The notes under the pieces: generated by a model
Database searches by the model: none
What the model was told of the DNA's origin: nothing
What the model saw: the letters and a program-made list of their open reading frames with translations, nothing else
Program-made: the position numbers and the translations under genes
From: Sphingobium cloacae
Lineage (GTDB): Bacteria; Pseudomonadota; Alphaproteobacteria; Sphingomonadales; Sphingomonadaceae
Assembly (NCBI RefSeq): GCF_002355855.1
Contig: NZ_AP017660.1
Coordinates: 1 to 52,690 of the forward strand
Length of the DNA: 52,690 bases
Direction: 5' to 3'
In this document: positions 16,292 to 25,443 of the stretch, in pieces
Numbering within the stretch: the first letter of the stretch is position 1
Layout of the letters: every line of letters begins with the position of its first letter

Positions 16292-16391
16292 CCGAGATCC
16301 GCTTGCGATCTCGGCCCCGCCATGTGGGTCGTCACCTTCGGCCAAGACCGCTTGCGGGCTTGGGGAGCGAAGCGAGTAGAGCCACGGTGCC
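16292..16391 (+). repeat. 100-bp structured repeat, copy A
   Basis: It starts with an 8-bp stem CCGAGATC / GATCTCGG (7-nt loop), then a conserved tract containing GCCATGTGGG, ACCGCTTGCGGGCTTGGGGA, GAGTAG and GCCACGGTGCC. Copy B at 18103-18202 has the same length and order. It ends about 85 bp before the DinJ-like antitoxin gene. Confidence 0.8.
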
Positions 16392-16423
16392 GCGCAGCGG
16401 CAGGCGCAGTCTCCTCGCCTAGA

Positions 16424-16452
16424 TTGAAATTGTTGCTCAAATGAGCTACATC
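16424..16452 (+). promoter_or_regulatory. Promoter and operator of the dinJ/yafQ-like pair
   Basis: TTGAAA (16424-16429), 17 bp, TACATC (16447-16452). Between them stands the palindrome GCTCA-AA-TGAGC (16435-16446), positioned for repression by the antitoxin or the complex. Confidence 0.55.
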
Positions 16453-16476
16453 GTTCGTCTGACTAGGGAGATTCCA

Positions 16477-16758
16477 ATGGCTGCTACCGCGTTCGTGCGT
16501 GCGCGCATCGACGAAACATTGAAGGATGAAGCCGCCGCCGTCCTAGCCGAGCTGGGGCTGACGGTTTCCGATGTGGTCCGCATGACGCTTACGCGGGTCG
16601 CCAAGGACCATGCCTTGCCGTTCGAGCTGAAGGTGCCCAACGCCGAGACGCGCGCCGCGATCGAATCGTCCCGCGCGACCATGAAGGCGCGTCGTGCGCG
16701 CTTCACCGATCCCAAGGAACTGTTCGATGCCCTCGACCAAGAAGCCCGCCAGCAGTAA
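16477..16758 (+). CDS. RelB/DinJ-family antitoxin
   Basis: A 93-residue antitoxin beginning MAATAFVRARIDETLKDEA. The N-terminal ribbon-helix-helix (FVRARIDETLKDEAAAVLAE then GLTVSDVVRMTLTRVAKD) matches DinJ/RelB antitoxins. The acidic C-terminal part (NAETRAAIESSRATMKARRA) would wrap the toxin. The start at 16477 follows GACTAGGGAG; an ATG at 16441 would place the start inside the operator and is rejected. The toxin gene overlaps its 3' end by 32 bp. Confidence 0.9.
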   Translation: MAATAFVRARIDETLKDEAAAVLAELGLTVSDVVRMTLTRVAKDHALPFELKVPNAETRAAIESSRATMKARRARFTDPKELFDALDQEARQQ

Positions 16759-17047
16759 GCGGGCTTCGTTCCCAAGAGAGGCATCCTACGAAAAGCGGTT
16801 CGTCAAGGATTGGGAGCGGCTGTCGCGCAGCGGCCGCTACAACATGAACCAGCTCAAGGAAGCGATGATGCTGCTCATCGCCAACGATGCGCCGCTTGGC
16901 CCGGAATGGCTGGACCACGCCCTCAAGGGCGATTGGAGCGATCATCGCGAGTGCCATATCGGCGGCGATTTCCTGCTGATCTACACGATTGAGGGCAATC
17001 TGGTGAACTTCGTGCGCGCGGGAACCCATTCGGAACTGTTCGAGTAA
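16727..17047 (+). CDS. YafQ-family mRNA-interferase toxin
   Basis: A 106-residue RelE-superfamily toxin of the YafQ type, which cuts mRNA on the ribosome. The diagnostic part is WLDHALKGDWSDHRECHIGG, then DFLLIY and FVRAGTHSELF. The conserved catalytic residues (His in ECHI, Asp in GDFLLIY, His in GTHSELF) are all present, so the toxin looks active. The ATG at 16727 overlaps the antitoxin gene; a later start would be in the middle of the first helix. Confidence 0.88.
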   Translation: MPSTKKPASSKRASFPREASYEKRFVKDWERLSRSGRYNMNQLKEAMMLLIANDAPLGPEWLDHALKGDWSDHRECHIGGDFLLIYTIEGNLVNFVRAGTHSELFE

Positions 17048-17082
17048 TCGGCTCGACGGCCGAACGTTTGGAAGGCAGGGCA

Positions 17083-17502
17083 ATGAACGCCGACGACATG
17101 AAGGTCGAAACCTTCGCCTGCGTCTTTGACGCAATCGCCGACACGCCGGAGGAGGCGACGGAGTTGAGGACGCGCGCGGACCTGATGCGGGGCATCACCG
17201 CGCGGGTGAAGTCGTGGGACGTGCCGCTGGGCGAGGCCGCCAAGCGGCTCGGGCTGACGCCGCCCCGCCTCAACGACCTCCTGCGCGGGAAGTTTAACAG
17301 ATTCTCGCTGGATGACCTGATGACCGCCGCGACGGCGGCGGGCATCGCGCCGCCGGCACCGCGCAAAAGCTCGTGGGATGACCTGCGCGGGATAGTGAAG
17401 GGCAACGGCGCGCGGTTCACGATCGAGGAAATCAACGACGCCATCGCCGAAGCCGGCGCAGCAGCCGGCATGGCCGGGATGAACGACCATGACGGGGACT
17501 GA
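17083..17502 (+). CDS. XRE-type antitoxin with a VapB/Phd-like tail
   Basis: A 139-residue protein starting MNADDMKVETFACVFDAIA behind GGAAGGCAGGG. Residues 25-85 hold an XRE helix-turn-helix of the HigA2-like kind (TRADLMRGITARVKSWD then LGEAAKRLGLTPPRLNDLLR). Residues about 95-130 (SSWDDLRGIVKGNG then FTIEEINDAIAEAGA) resemble toxin-wrapping tails of VapB/AbrB or Phd antitoxins. No toxin gene follows. It is 36 bp after the YafQ-like toxin gene, so it may be an orphan antitoxin or an extra regulator of that operon. Confidence 0.65.
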   Translation: MNADDMKVETFACVFDAIADTPEEATELRTRADLMRGITARVKSWDVPLGEAAKRLGLTPPRLNDLLRGKFNRFSLDDLMTAATAAGIAPPAPRKSSWDDLRGIVKGNGARFTIEEINDAIAEAGAAAGMAGMNDHDGD

Positions 17503-17715
17503 TCGAAACGGCGAAATCCTTTATCCACCGATGGAGGCGGCCGAAATCCGGCGGTGCGCCAGGAGAGCGGTTTGAGCCAGGCCGGGTTTGCGCGCTTGCT
17601 GTGGGCGCACAAGCGCACGGTCCAGCGCTGGGAGGCCGGCACGATGCGGCCGACTGGCGCGGCGCTCGCCTTGCTGACGCTGGTGAAGCGGCGCGGCATC
17701 CAGATTCTCACCTAG
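17489..17715 (+). pseudogene. Frameshifted XRE-family HTH regulator
   Basis: The ATG at 17489 overlaps the preceding gene and reads MTGTDRNGEILYPPMEAAEI before running out of frame at TGA near 17572. From 17554 another frame reads VRQESGLSQAGFARLLWAHK and then RTVQRWEAGTMRPTGAALAL, ending LTLVKRRGIQILT at 17715: a clear HTH of the NadS/HigA type. Restoring one G in CGGCGG near 17550 joins the two parts (IRAVRQESG). It is either a real one-base deletion or a sequencing error. A GTG at 17554 could still give a 53-residue product. Confidence 0.65.
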
Positions 17716-17728
17716 AAGGATTGATAGA

Positions 17729-17935
17729 ATGGCCGGCCATCGCCCCTTTTCCGATCTTATGAAAGATTGGAGTCCCGAGCGCCGCGCGCGTAATGAGGCC
17801 CATAAGGCGAAGTTGGAGGCCGAGTTGATGGGCCGCGCTGCTACGCGCGATGCGATCGAAGAACTGGAAGCTGGCAAGGGCGTGCGCTTCACCAGCGTTG
17901 AGGCGCTTATGTCTGATCTCCATGATGACGATTGA
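17729..17935 (+). CDS. Small antitoxin-like protein
   Basis: 68 residues behind an AAGGA ribosome site 13 bp after the broken HTH gene. The first half (RPFSDLMKDWSPERRARNEA) resembles the N-terminus of some XRE antitoxins. The second half (AIEELEAGKGVRFTSVEALM) resembles the C-terminal tail of RelB/ParD-type antitoxins. No DNA-binding domain lies between, so it may be a recombined remnant or a minimal toxin-binding protein. The similarity is from memory of family patterns. Confidence 0.55.
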   Translation: MAGHRPFSDLMKDWSPERRARNEAHKAKLEAELMGRAATRDAIEELEAGKGVRFTSVEALMSDLHDDD

Positions 17936-18218
17936 TCGACCCGAAACGGCGGCCGAGTTTTTCGCGCGGCGCTCCAAAGGTCGTGCGGTGGGTGATCTCG
18001 ACCGCATTCTCGACAAGGTGCCTGATCGGCCGCCGGAACCCGGCGACGAATTGAAGGCTGGACGCCCGATCGCCTACATCGCCGGTAATCGGCGAGGGTG
18101 CCGCGAGATCCGCGCACGCGATCTCGCCCGCCATGTGGGCCGGAACCTTGGGCCAGGACCGCTTGCGGGCTTGGGGAGCGCAACGAGTAGGGCCACGGTG
18201 CCAGCGCCAGGCGCTTAG
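17925..18218 (+). CDS. Hypothetical protein whose C-terminus runs into repeat copy B
   Basis: 98 residues; the start (ATG 17925, or 17922 out of frame) overlaps the previous gene. The N-terminal half (MTIDRPETAAEFFARRSKGR then LDRILDKVPDRPPEPGDELK) looks like a real small protein that I cannot name. From about residue 60 the frame is encoded by the 100-bp structured repeat and is probably not under protein selection. The gene may have been fused to the repeat by recombination. Confidence 0.45.
   Translation: MTIDRPETAAEFFARRSKGRAVGDLDRILDKVPDRPPEPGDELKAGRPIAYIAGNRRGCREIRARDLARHVGRNLGPGPLAGLGSATSRATVPAPGA
18103..18202 (+). repeat. 100-bp structured repeat, copy B
   Basis: The stem is GCGAGATC / GATCTCGC (9-nt loop), followed by the same conserved tract as copy A. 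Relative to copy A the outer stem pair is changed on both sides (C-G to G-C), so pairing is preserved. It ends 35 bp before the palindromic promoter of the DUF4160 gene. Confidence 0.8.
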
Positions 18219-18237
18219 ATCATTTTGGCTATCAGCC

Positions 18238-18266
18238 TTGCACTAGTGCAACCTTTGCACTACATT
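18238..18266 (+). promoter_or_regulatory. Promoter with palindromic operator for the DUF4160/DUF2442 pair
   Basis: TTGCAC (18238-18243), 17 bp, TACATT (18261-18266). The -35 box is part of the perfect palindrome TTGCACTAGTGCAA (18238-18251) and a half-site TTGCACTA recurs at 18255-18262 over the -10. The design suits autorepression by the HTH protein encoded second in the operon. Confidence 0.65.
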
Positions 18267-18271
18267 GAAGC

Positions 18272-18499
18272 ATGGTCACGATGTTTCGCGGTCCCCGCTG
18301 GAAAATTGCCGTCTATGGCCGCGATCATGGCGTGCCGCATTTCCACATCGAAGGCCCGGATTTCCGCTGCTCGGTGGCGATTGCATCGTTTGACGTGATC
18401 GTGGGCACCGTGTCGGCGGCGGTCTTGAAGGACGCATTGGAATGGGCGCGGCCTAATCAGGCTTTGCTCATGCAGACGTGGCAGGAGTTGAACGGATGA
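18272..18499 (+). CDS. DUF4160-family protein
   Basis: 75 residues with the DUF4160 pattern: a start MVTMFRGPRWKIAVYGRDHG, the HFHIEG motif and a C-terminal LEWARPNQALLMQTWQEL. DUF4160 proteins are nearly always paired with a DUF2442 protein, as here, in a toxin-antitoxin-like arrangement of unknown activity. The stop codon overlaps the start of the next gene. Confidence 0.82.
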   Translation: MVTMFRGPRWKIAVYGRDHGVPHFHIEGPDFRCSVAIASFDVIVGTVSAAVLKDALEWARPNQALLMQTWQELNG

Positions 18500-18948
18500 A
18501 CATCACCGACAAGGCCCGCACCATTACCGCCGTGCGCGCGACCGGGCCGTCATCGCTGCATCTGTCCTGGTCGGAAGGGACGGCGGCTGATCTCGATCTT
18601 GGCGCGGTCCTCGCCGATCGCGCCTTTGCCGCGCTGCGCGATCCGGGCGAGTTCGCCAAGGTCGAAGTGGGCGATTGGGGTCATAGCCTGGCCTGGCCTT
18701 CGGGTGCGGAGCTGGGCGCGGACATGCTGTGGCTCGAAACGCTGTCGGCAACCGGGCATGGCGATGTGCGCGCCTTCCTCGAATGGCGGCTGCGCCATGC
18801 GCTGTCGCTGTCGAAGGCGGCCGATGCGCTTGGCGTCTCGCGCCGCATGGTCGCCTACTACTCCAACGGCGAAAAGAAGGTGCCGAAACCAATCTTGCTG
18901 GCGTGCCGGGGCTGGGAAGCCAGCAATGGGCTATACCGGGCCGCCTAA
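18496..18948 (+). CDS. DUF2442 domain fused to a helix-turn-helix
   Basis: 150 residues. The N-terminal 80 residues are DUF2442-like (ITAVRATGPSSLHLSWSEGT, then VEVGDWGHSLAWPSGAELGA). Residues about 95-140 form an HTH (WRLRHALSLSKAADALGVSR, then RMVAYYSNGEKKVPKPI) that would bind DNA, probably the palindrome at 18238. The ATG overlaps the preceding TGA, so both proteins are made together. The likely roles are autoregulator and antitoxin. Confidence 0.8.
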   Translation: MNITDKARTITAVRATGPSSLHLSWSEGTAADLDLGAVLADRAFAALRDPGEFAKVEVGDWGHSLAWPSGAELGADMLWLETLSATGHGDVRAFLEWRLRHALSLSKAADALGVSRRMVAYYSNGEKKVPKPILLACRGWEASNGLYRAA

Positions 18949-18954
18949 CCGGAC

Positions 18955-19575
18955 ATGAGAGCGATCTTCATCCGCCACGGCGAAAACACCGGCAACGCCG
19001 GCGTGCCCTGCCACGATCTCGCGACGATCGCGCTGACGGAGCGCGGCCACGAACAGGCGCGCGCGGTCGCGGCGAGCTGGACGCAAGCGCCCGCGCTCAT
19101 CGTCACCTCGCCCTATACCCGCACCCGGCAGACGGCCGCGCCGACGATCGCGCGCTTTCCAGGCGTGCCGGTGGAAGTGTGGCCGATCGAAGAGTTCACC
19201 TATTTGCAACCTGCGCGCTGGAACGGCACGCGCAGCGCCGAACGGATGCCGCACCTAGAACGCTATTGGCGCGAGGCCGATCCTGACTACTGCGACGGGG
19301 AAGGGGCGGAGAGTTTCAGCACCCTGTTACGGCGCTGCGAGGCGGCGCTAACGCGCCTCGCCGCCATGCCTGCGGGATCGCTGGCCTATGTGTTCGGGCA
19401 TGGGCAGTTCATCCAGGCCGCGCGCGCGATCGTCGCCGACGCCCATCTGGACGATCGGGCCAAGATGCGCGCTTTCTGGCGCAAGGGCGAGCCGCCCGCG
19501 ATCGGCAACGCGCAGCGGGTAGGGTTTCATTGGCAGGGCGACCGCTGGACCTGCGCGCCCGCGCTCGCCGCCTAG
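18955..19575 (+). CDS. Histidine phosphatase family protein
   Basis: 206 residues of the phosphoglycerate-mutase-like (histidine phosphatase) superfamily. The catalytic RHGE is in MRAIFIRHGENTGNAG, the second arginine in SPYTRTRQTA, and the second histidine in YVFGHGQFIQAA. The substrate is unknown. It is 6 bp after the HTH gene and may share its operon. The stop codon is only two bases before the IS6-family insertion, but the protein looks complete. Confidence 0.85.
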   Translation: MRAIFIRHGENTGNAGVPCHDLATIALTERGHEQARAVAASWTQAPALIVTSPYTRTRQTAAPTIARFPGVPVEVWPIEEFTYLQPARWNGTRSAERMPHLERYWREADPDYCDGEGAESFSTLLRRCEAALTRLAAMPAGSLAYVFGHGQFIQAARAIVADAHLDDRAKMRAFWRKGEPPAIGNAQRVGFHWQGDRWTCAPALAA

Positions 19576-19577
19576 AT

Positions 19578-20469
19578 GGCTCTGTTGCAAACTGTGATGA
19601 CGGGCGCAGTTCGTCTCATGGCTGTTCGAGCGGTGCCCATTAGGCTGCTTCAAGTTCCATCCGTTTGCCGATGAGTTGAATGGCTTCGGTGAGGGCGCAA
19701 GCGCCGAGGCCGAAGGCACGCTCGACCAGCCGCGCCTCGCCGCAAATGTCGCGGGTGAGATTGAAGGCAGCTGCCTGTCCCTTGCGCAGGGCCCGCATCA
19801 CCTCGAAGCCTTTGATCGTCGCATACGCCGTCTTCAGTGTCTTGAAACCCCGCACCGGCCGGATCAGCTGCTTCAGCTTGCCATGGTCAGCCTCAACGAC
19901 GTTGTTCAGATACTTCACCTGGCGATGCTGGGTATCCTTGGGACATTTGCCTTCCGCTTTCAGTTCAGCAATGGCGGCGGTGTAGGTCGGCGCCTTATCG
20001 GTATTGATGATCTCGGGTTTCTCCCAGTCCTTCAACCCGCCCAGCGCCTTGCCCAGGAAACGCTTCGCAGCCTTCGTATTCCGCGTTGGCGAGAGATAAA
20101 AATCGATCGTGTTCCCGTCCTTGTCGACCGCGCGATACAGATACGTCCAGGCACCACGAACCTTGATATAGGTCTCATCGACCCGCCAACTCGTCGAGGC
20201 AGGGCGGCGCCATTGCCAGCGCAGCCGCTTCTCGATCTCCGGGGCGTATCTCTGAACCCAGCGGTAGATCGTGGAATGGTCAACATTCACGCCACGTTCG
20301 CCCATCATCTGCTCAAGATCCCGGTAGCTGATGCCATACCGGCAGTACCATCGCACCGCCCAAAGCACGATCTCACCCTCAAAATGCCGCCCTTTGAACC
20401 CTGACATCGCGCCACCCTCACTCTCGGCAAGACAGATCACCGAAAATCGGATCAGTTTGCAACAGAGCC
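19578..20469. mobile_element. IS6-family insertion sequence, 892 bp
   Basis: The ends are inverted repeats GGCTCTGTTGCAAACT (19578) and AGTTTGCAACAGAGCC (ending 20469), the IS6/IS26-group type. The neighbouring 8 bp differ (GCCTAGAT on the left, GCTGCGAT on the right), so there is no target duplication. The copy therefore marks a rearrangement junction. It beheads the MFS gene on its right. It is related to, but distinct from, IS6100 at 45683. Confidence 0.92.
19640..20407 (-). CDS. IS6-family transposase
   Basis: 255 residues starting MSGFKGRHFEGEIVLWAVRW, typical of IS6-family DDE transposases. An N-terminal HTH (ISYRDLEQMMGERGVNVDHS) precedes the catalytic core with WRVDETYIKVRG, INTDKAPTY and NNVVEADHGKLK supplying D, D and E. 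It is intact and probably able to form cointegrates. Confidence 0.93.
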   Translation of the reverse strand: MSGFKGRHFEGEIVLWAVRWYCRYGISYRDLEQMMGERGVNVDHSTIYRWVQRYAPEIEKRLRWQWRRPASTSWRVDETYIKVRGAWTYLYRAVDKDGNTIDFYLSPTRNTKAAKRFLGKALGGLKDWEKPEIINTDKAPTYTAAIAELKAEGKCPKDTQHRQVKYLNNVVEADHGKLKQLIRPVRGFKTLKTAYATIKGFEVMRALRKGQAAAFNLTRDICGEARLVERAFGLGACALTEAIQLIGKRMELEAA

Positions 20470-21513
20470 GCTGCGATGTTTCTTGGCAGCCTCTCCGATC
20501 GGATCGGCCGTCGCAAGGTCCTGATCCCATCATTGATCTTCTTTTCTTTGGCATCGGGTGTGTCTGGTCTTGCTGGCGGCTTCATGAGCCTGCTGCTGAT
20601 CCGCGGGGTCATGGGCGTGGCCGAAGGCGCCTTCTGCCCCACCAGCTTTGCTGCGGTCGCCGAAGCTTCCAAACCCTCGCGCATCGGCTTCAACCAAGGT
20701 CTGCAACAGAGCATGTTCGCCCTGTTCGGGCTCGGGTTCGGGCCTTTCATTGCCGCATGGCTACTGAGCTTCACGACGTGGCGCGGGGTGTTCCTGCTCG
20801 TCACCGTGCCTGGCCTTATTCTGAGCGCGTTGATCTGGATGTGCATTCGTGATCGCACGCCAGCTGCGACGCAGTCGGACAGCGTGTCCCATCGGCCCAG
20901 CGAGCCCAGCGCCTCGATCGGTCAGGTACTCAAAGTGCGTAACGTCCGCATCGGTATGCTGGGTCTGCTGTGCGCCATGTGCGGGATCTTCACCCTGGCT
21001 GCGTTCGCACCGCTCTACCTGACCGAACACCTGCATCTCGACGCATGGGCCGCTGCTTCGGCCGCTTCTGCTATCGGCTTCGGCGGCTTTGCCGGTCAGT
21101 GGATTCTTCCCACGCTCTCGGACATCTACGGCCGTCGCCCGATGGCGATCCTCGGCTTCCTCGGCGGCGCGATCTTCGTCTTCGCGTTCATCAACACCGG
21201 GGCGTCAATTCTGCCCCTGTTCGGCACCCTGTTCGGCGCTACCGTCTGCAGTTTCGGCCTTCTCTCGCTGATTTCTGGCCCAATCGCTGCGGAATCTGCG
21301 CCTCCAGGCATGGTCTCGACCGCTGCCGGCCTCATCATCGGCGTCGGCGAAGTCTTCGGTGGTGGCCTTGCTCTCGTCGTAGCCGGTTACCTGATCGCGA
21401 CGTACGGCATCCAGTCGATGCTCTACCTGGCCCTTGGCGGACTGGCGATCGGCGTGCTGCTGATGTTCTTCCTGAAGGAGACCGCCCCGAGGAAGCTGGC
21501 GATCACGGATTAA
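20470..21513 (+). pseudogene. MFS transporter, N-terminus removed by the IS6-family element
   Basis: The open frame starts at the IS edge (AAMFLGSLSDRIGRRKVLIP) and ends at 21513. The first visible motif is the MFS motif A loop (GSLSDRIGRRK), so the first two membrane helices and the loop are missing. The remaining ten or so helices are intact. An ATG at 20476 might give a 345-residue truncated product, but without helices 1-2 transport is unlikely. Position beside the catabolic genes suggests an aromatic-compound transporter; the substrate is a guess. Confidence 0.75.
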
Positions 21514-21622
21514 TCCATCAACTTTCCAGATACCCGTTTCAGGTATAGCGCGACGATCTGGGTGAGAGGTCAGCGACTATCAGGATGAGAACAGATTGTC
21601 GCGGCGGGTTCATGGTGCCGGG

Positions 21623-23985
<2,363 letters not shown>

Positions 23986-24067
23986 TCACGGCATCTCCCT
24001 CCAATCTGGATATGCCAATGAATATTGGGTCGGCCCCGACGATCTGCGGCTCCTCCATTAAAGGGCC

Positions 24068-24140
24068 ATCGGTTGTTGGGGTCTCGGCTACGGGCTTCGG
24101 GCTACGCCCTCCGCCCTTCACCGACACCCCAACAACCGAT
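24068..24140. repeat. 15-bp perfect inverted repeat with 43-nt loop
   Basis: ATCGGTTGTTGGGGT (24068-24082) pairs with ACCCCAACAACCGAT (24126-24140). The loop itself holds GGGC/GCCC self-complementary runs (GGGCTTCGGGCTACGCCC). It lies between the IS21 element and the pca genes. Confidence 0.75.
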
Positions 24141-24604
24141 TCTCATCTTGATTGTCGCTACGCTCGCATCCTGTCAGTCGCCGCGCATTTCAGGGGAGTG
24201 GATGTCTCCGCTCCCCTTTCTCGTGAACGATTGGCGGGCCGTCGATTGGGTTTTTCAGGCGATAGTTTGGCTTACTGGTTTCCGGTCCCCACCCTGACTG
24301 CCCCAGCGACCGTCAGGACCGTCAGGCCATACCGTTAGTCGAGATCGAGCACGAGGACACCGATCCTATGGGCTACGCGAACAACGCCACCTCATCTGAT
24401 CCGGGCTCACGCCCTGGGCAGCGAAGTCCTGGCAATTGCACGTCTTGAGACGATCGCAGGTTCACGGGTATGGTACGTCACGATCATTCGTCGAGGCGGA
24501 GGCGTGATTGCGACTGTATGGGCGAGTGCGCTGCCTCTGCGCTATAGCGCAAAGATCCGCATGATTGGCACGTGAGGTAGCCCAGACGTTCTTCGGCCTG
24601 CCCG
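24141..24604. other. Intergenic debris between IS21 and the pca genes
   Basis: About 460 bp. A coding-like plus-strand stretch (about 24395-24575, reading LIRAHALGSEVLAIARLETI and then VWYVTIIRRGGG) has no start codon and matches nothing I recognise; it may be a gene remnant. One stray GATTGTCGC (24150) suggests residue of a second IS21 end. Confidence 0.4.
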
Positions 24605-25375
24605 TTACCCCGAAAGGTGAGCCTGGCGGCCCAGTGACGATGCTGCTCTGGTCAGTGCAGGCAGTATGGTCTTTTCCAGGTCCTGGAGGCTGCGCTCCAG
24701 CGCATTGGTACCGACGTTCAGGGCGCCAATCGTGCAGCCCGCTTCGTTGCATACCGGCACTGCGATTGAACGCAGGCCGATTTCCAGCTCCTGGTCGACG
24801 ATGGCATAACCGTTGCCGACGACGCCTTCCAAGACCTTCTCCAGTGCAGCTCGGTCCACGAGCGTTAGGGGGGTCAGACGTGGAAGAGGTTCTTGCGGCA
24901 GCAGGGTATCGCGTTCAGCCGGCGCGAGCGATGCCAGAAGCACGCGGCCCATCGATGTAACCCACGCTGGAAGCCTTGAGCCCACATGCAGGCCGATAGA
25001 CATGATCCGGCTTCGTGACGCACGCGCGACGTAAAGGATCTCCGCGCCGTCGAGGACGGCGAGAGAACAGGATTCATCAAGCTCGTCGCGCAACCCCTCC
25101 AGCACCGGTTGCGCCAATGCCGAGAGGGATCGATCTGAAAGAAATGCATCGGCGAGACGCAAGACGCCGGGAAGAACGTGATAGAGCCGTTCTCTCCTTC
25201 CGACGTAGCCAAGCTCTGATAGCGTATATAGGCATCGCGCAATCACGCCGCGCGGTAGGTCGGTATGCGTCGACAAACTAGCGATCGATTGCCCCGCGCC
25301 CAACTCCCGGAACGCTTCGAGTACCTGCAGTCCCCGGGCAAGGGACTGCATGAAGTCGGGATGTGGTTCGCTCAT
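24605..25375 (-). CDS. pcaR: IclR-family regulator of the beta-ketoadipate genes
   Basis: 256 residues starting MSEPHPDFMQSLARGLQVLE, as in PcaR/PobR-type IclR activators. The winged HTH is at residues 15-75 (SIASLSTHTDLPRGVIARCL). The effector domain includes SMGRVLLASLAPAER and AIVDQELEIGLRSIAVPVCN. It is the last gene of the pca group on this strand. The likely ligand is 3-oxoadipate or a related acid. The start at 25375 was chosen for alignment with the family; upstream codons overlap a TGTCCC-N7-GGGACA repeat (25386-25404). The symbol is by similarity and context. Confidence 0.8.
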   Translation of the reverse strand: MSEPHPDFMQSLARGLQVLEAFRELGAGQSIASLSTHTDLPRGVIARCLYTLSELGYVGRRERLYHVLPGVLRLADAFLSDRSLSALAQPVLEGLRDELDESCSLAVLDGAEILYVARASRSRIMSIGLHVGSRLPAWVTSMGRVLLASLAPAERDTLLPQEPLPRLTPLTLVDRAALEKVLEGVVGNGYAIVDQELEIGLRSIAVPVCNEAGCTIGALNVGTNALERSLQDLEKTILPALTRAASSLGRQAHLSG

Positions 25376-25443
25376 TCGTGCTCCTGTCCCCGCTTTTGGG
25401 ACATCGGCGGACATGGAGCGCGAATCAGTCGATGTCCAGATCA

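Larger units (their letters stand above)
16063..16476. other. Intergenic region with structured repeat copy A and relB-type promoter
   Basis: About 410 bp without a convincing gene. It holds a hairpin GCCGGC-GCAC-GCCGGC (16269-16284), repeat element A (16292-16391) and a promoter with an operator (16424-16452) for the following toxin-antitoxin pair. Confidence 0.6.

Noticed and set aside
24068..24140. Possible integron attC site
   Set aside because: The stem is long and contains GTTGGGG and CCCCAAC, but these do not fit the attC core consensus (GTTRRRY / RYYYAAC), the arms are fully paired without extrahelical bases, and no integrase of the integron type is present.
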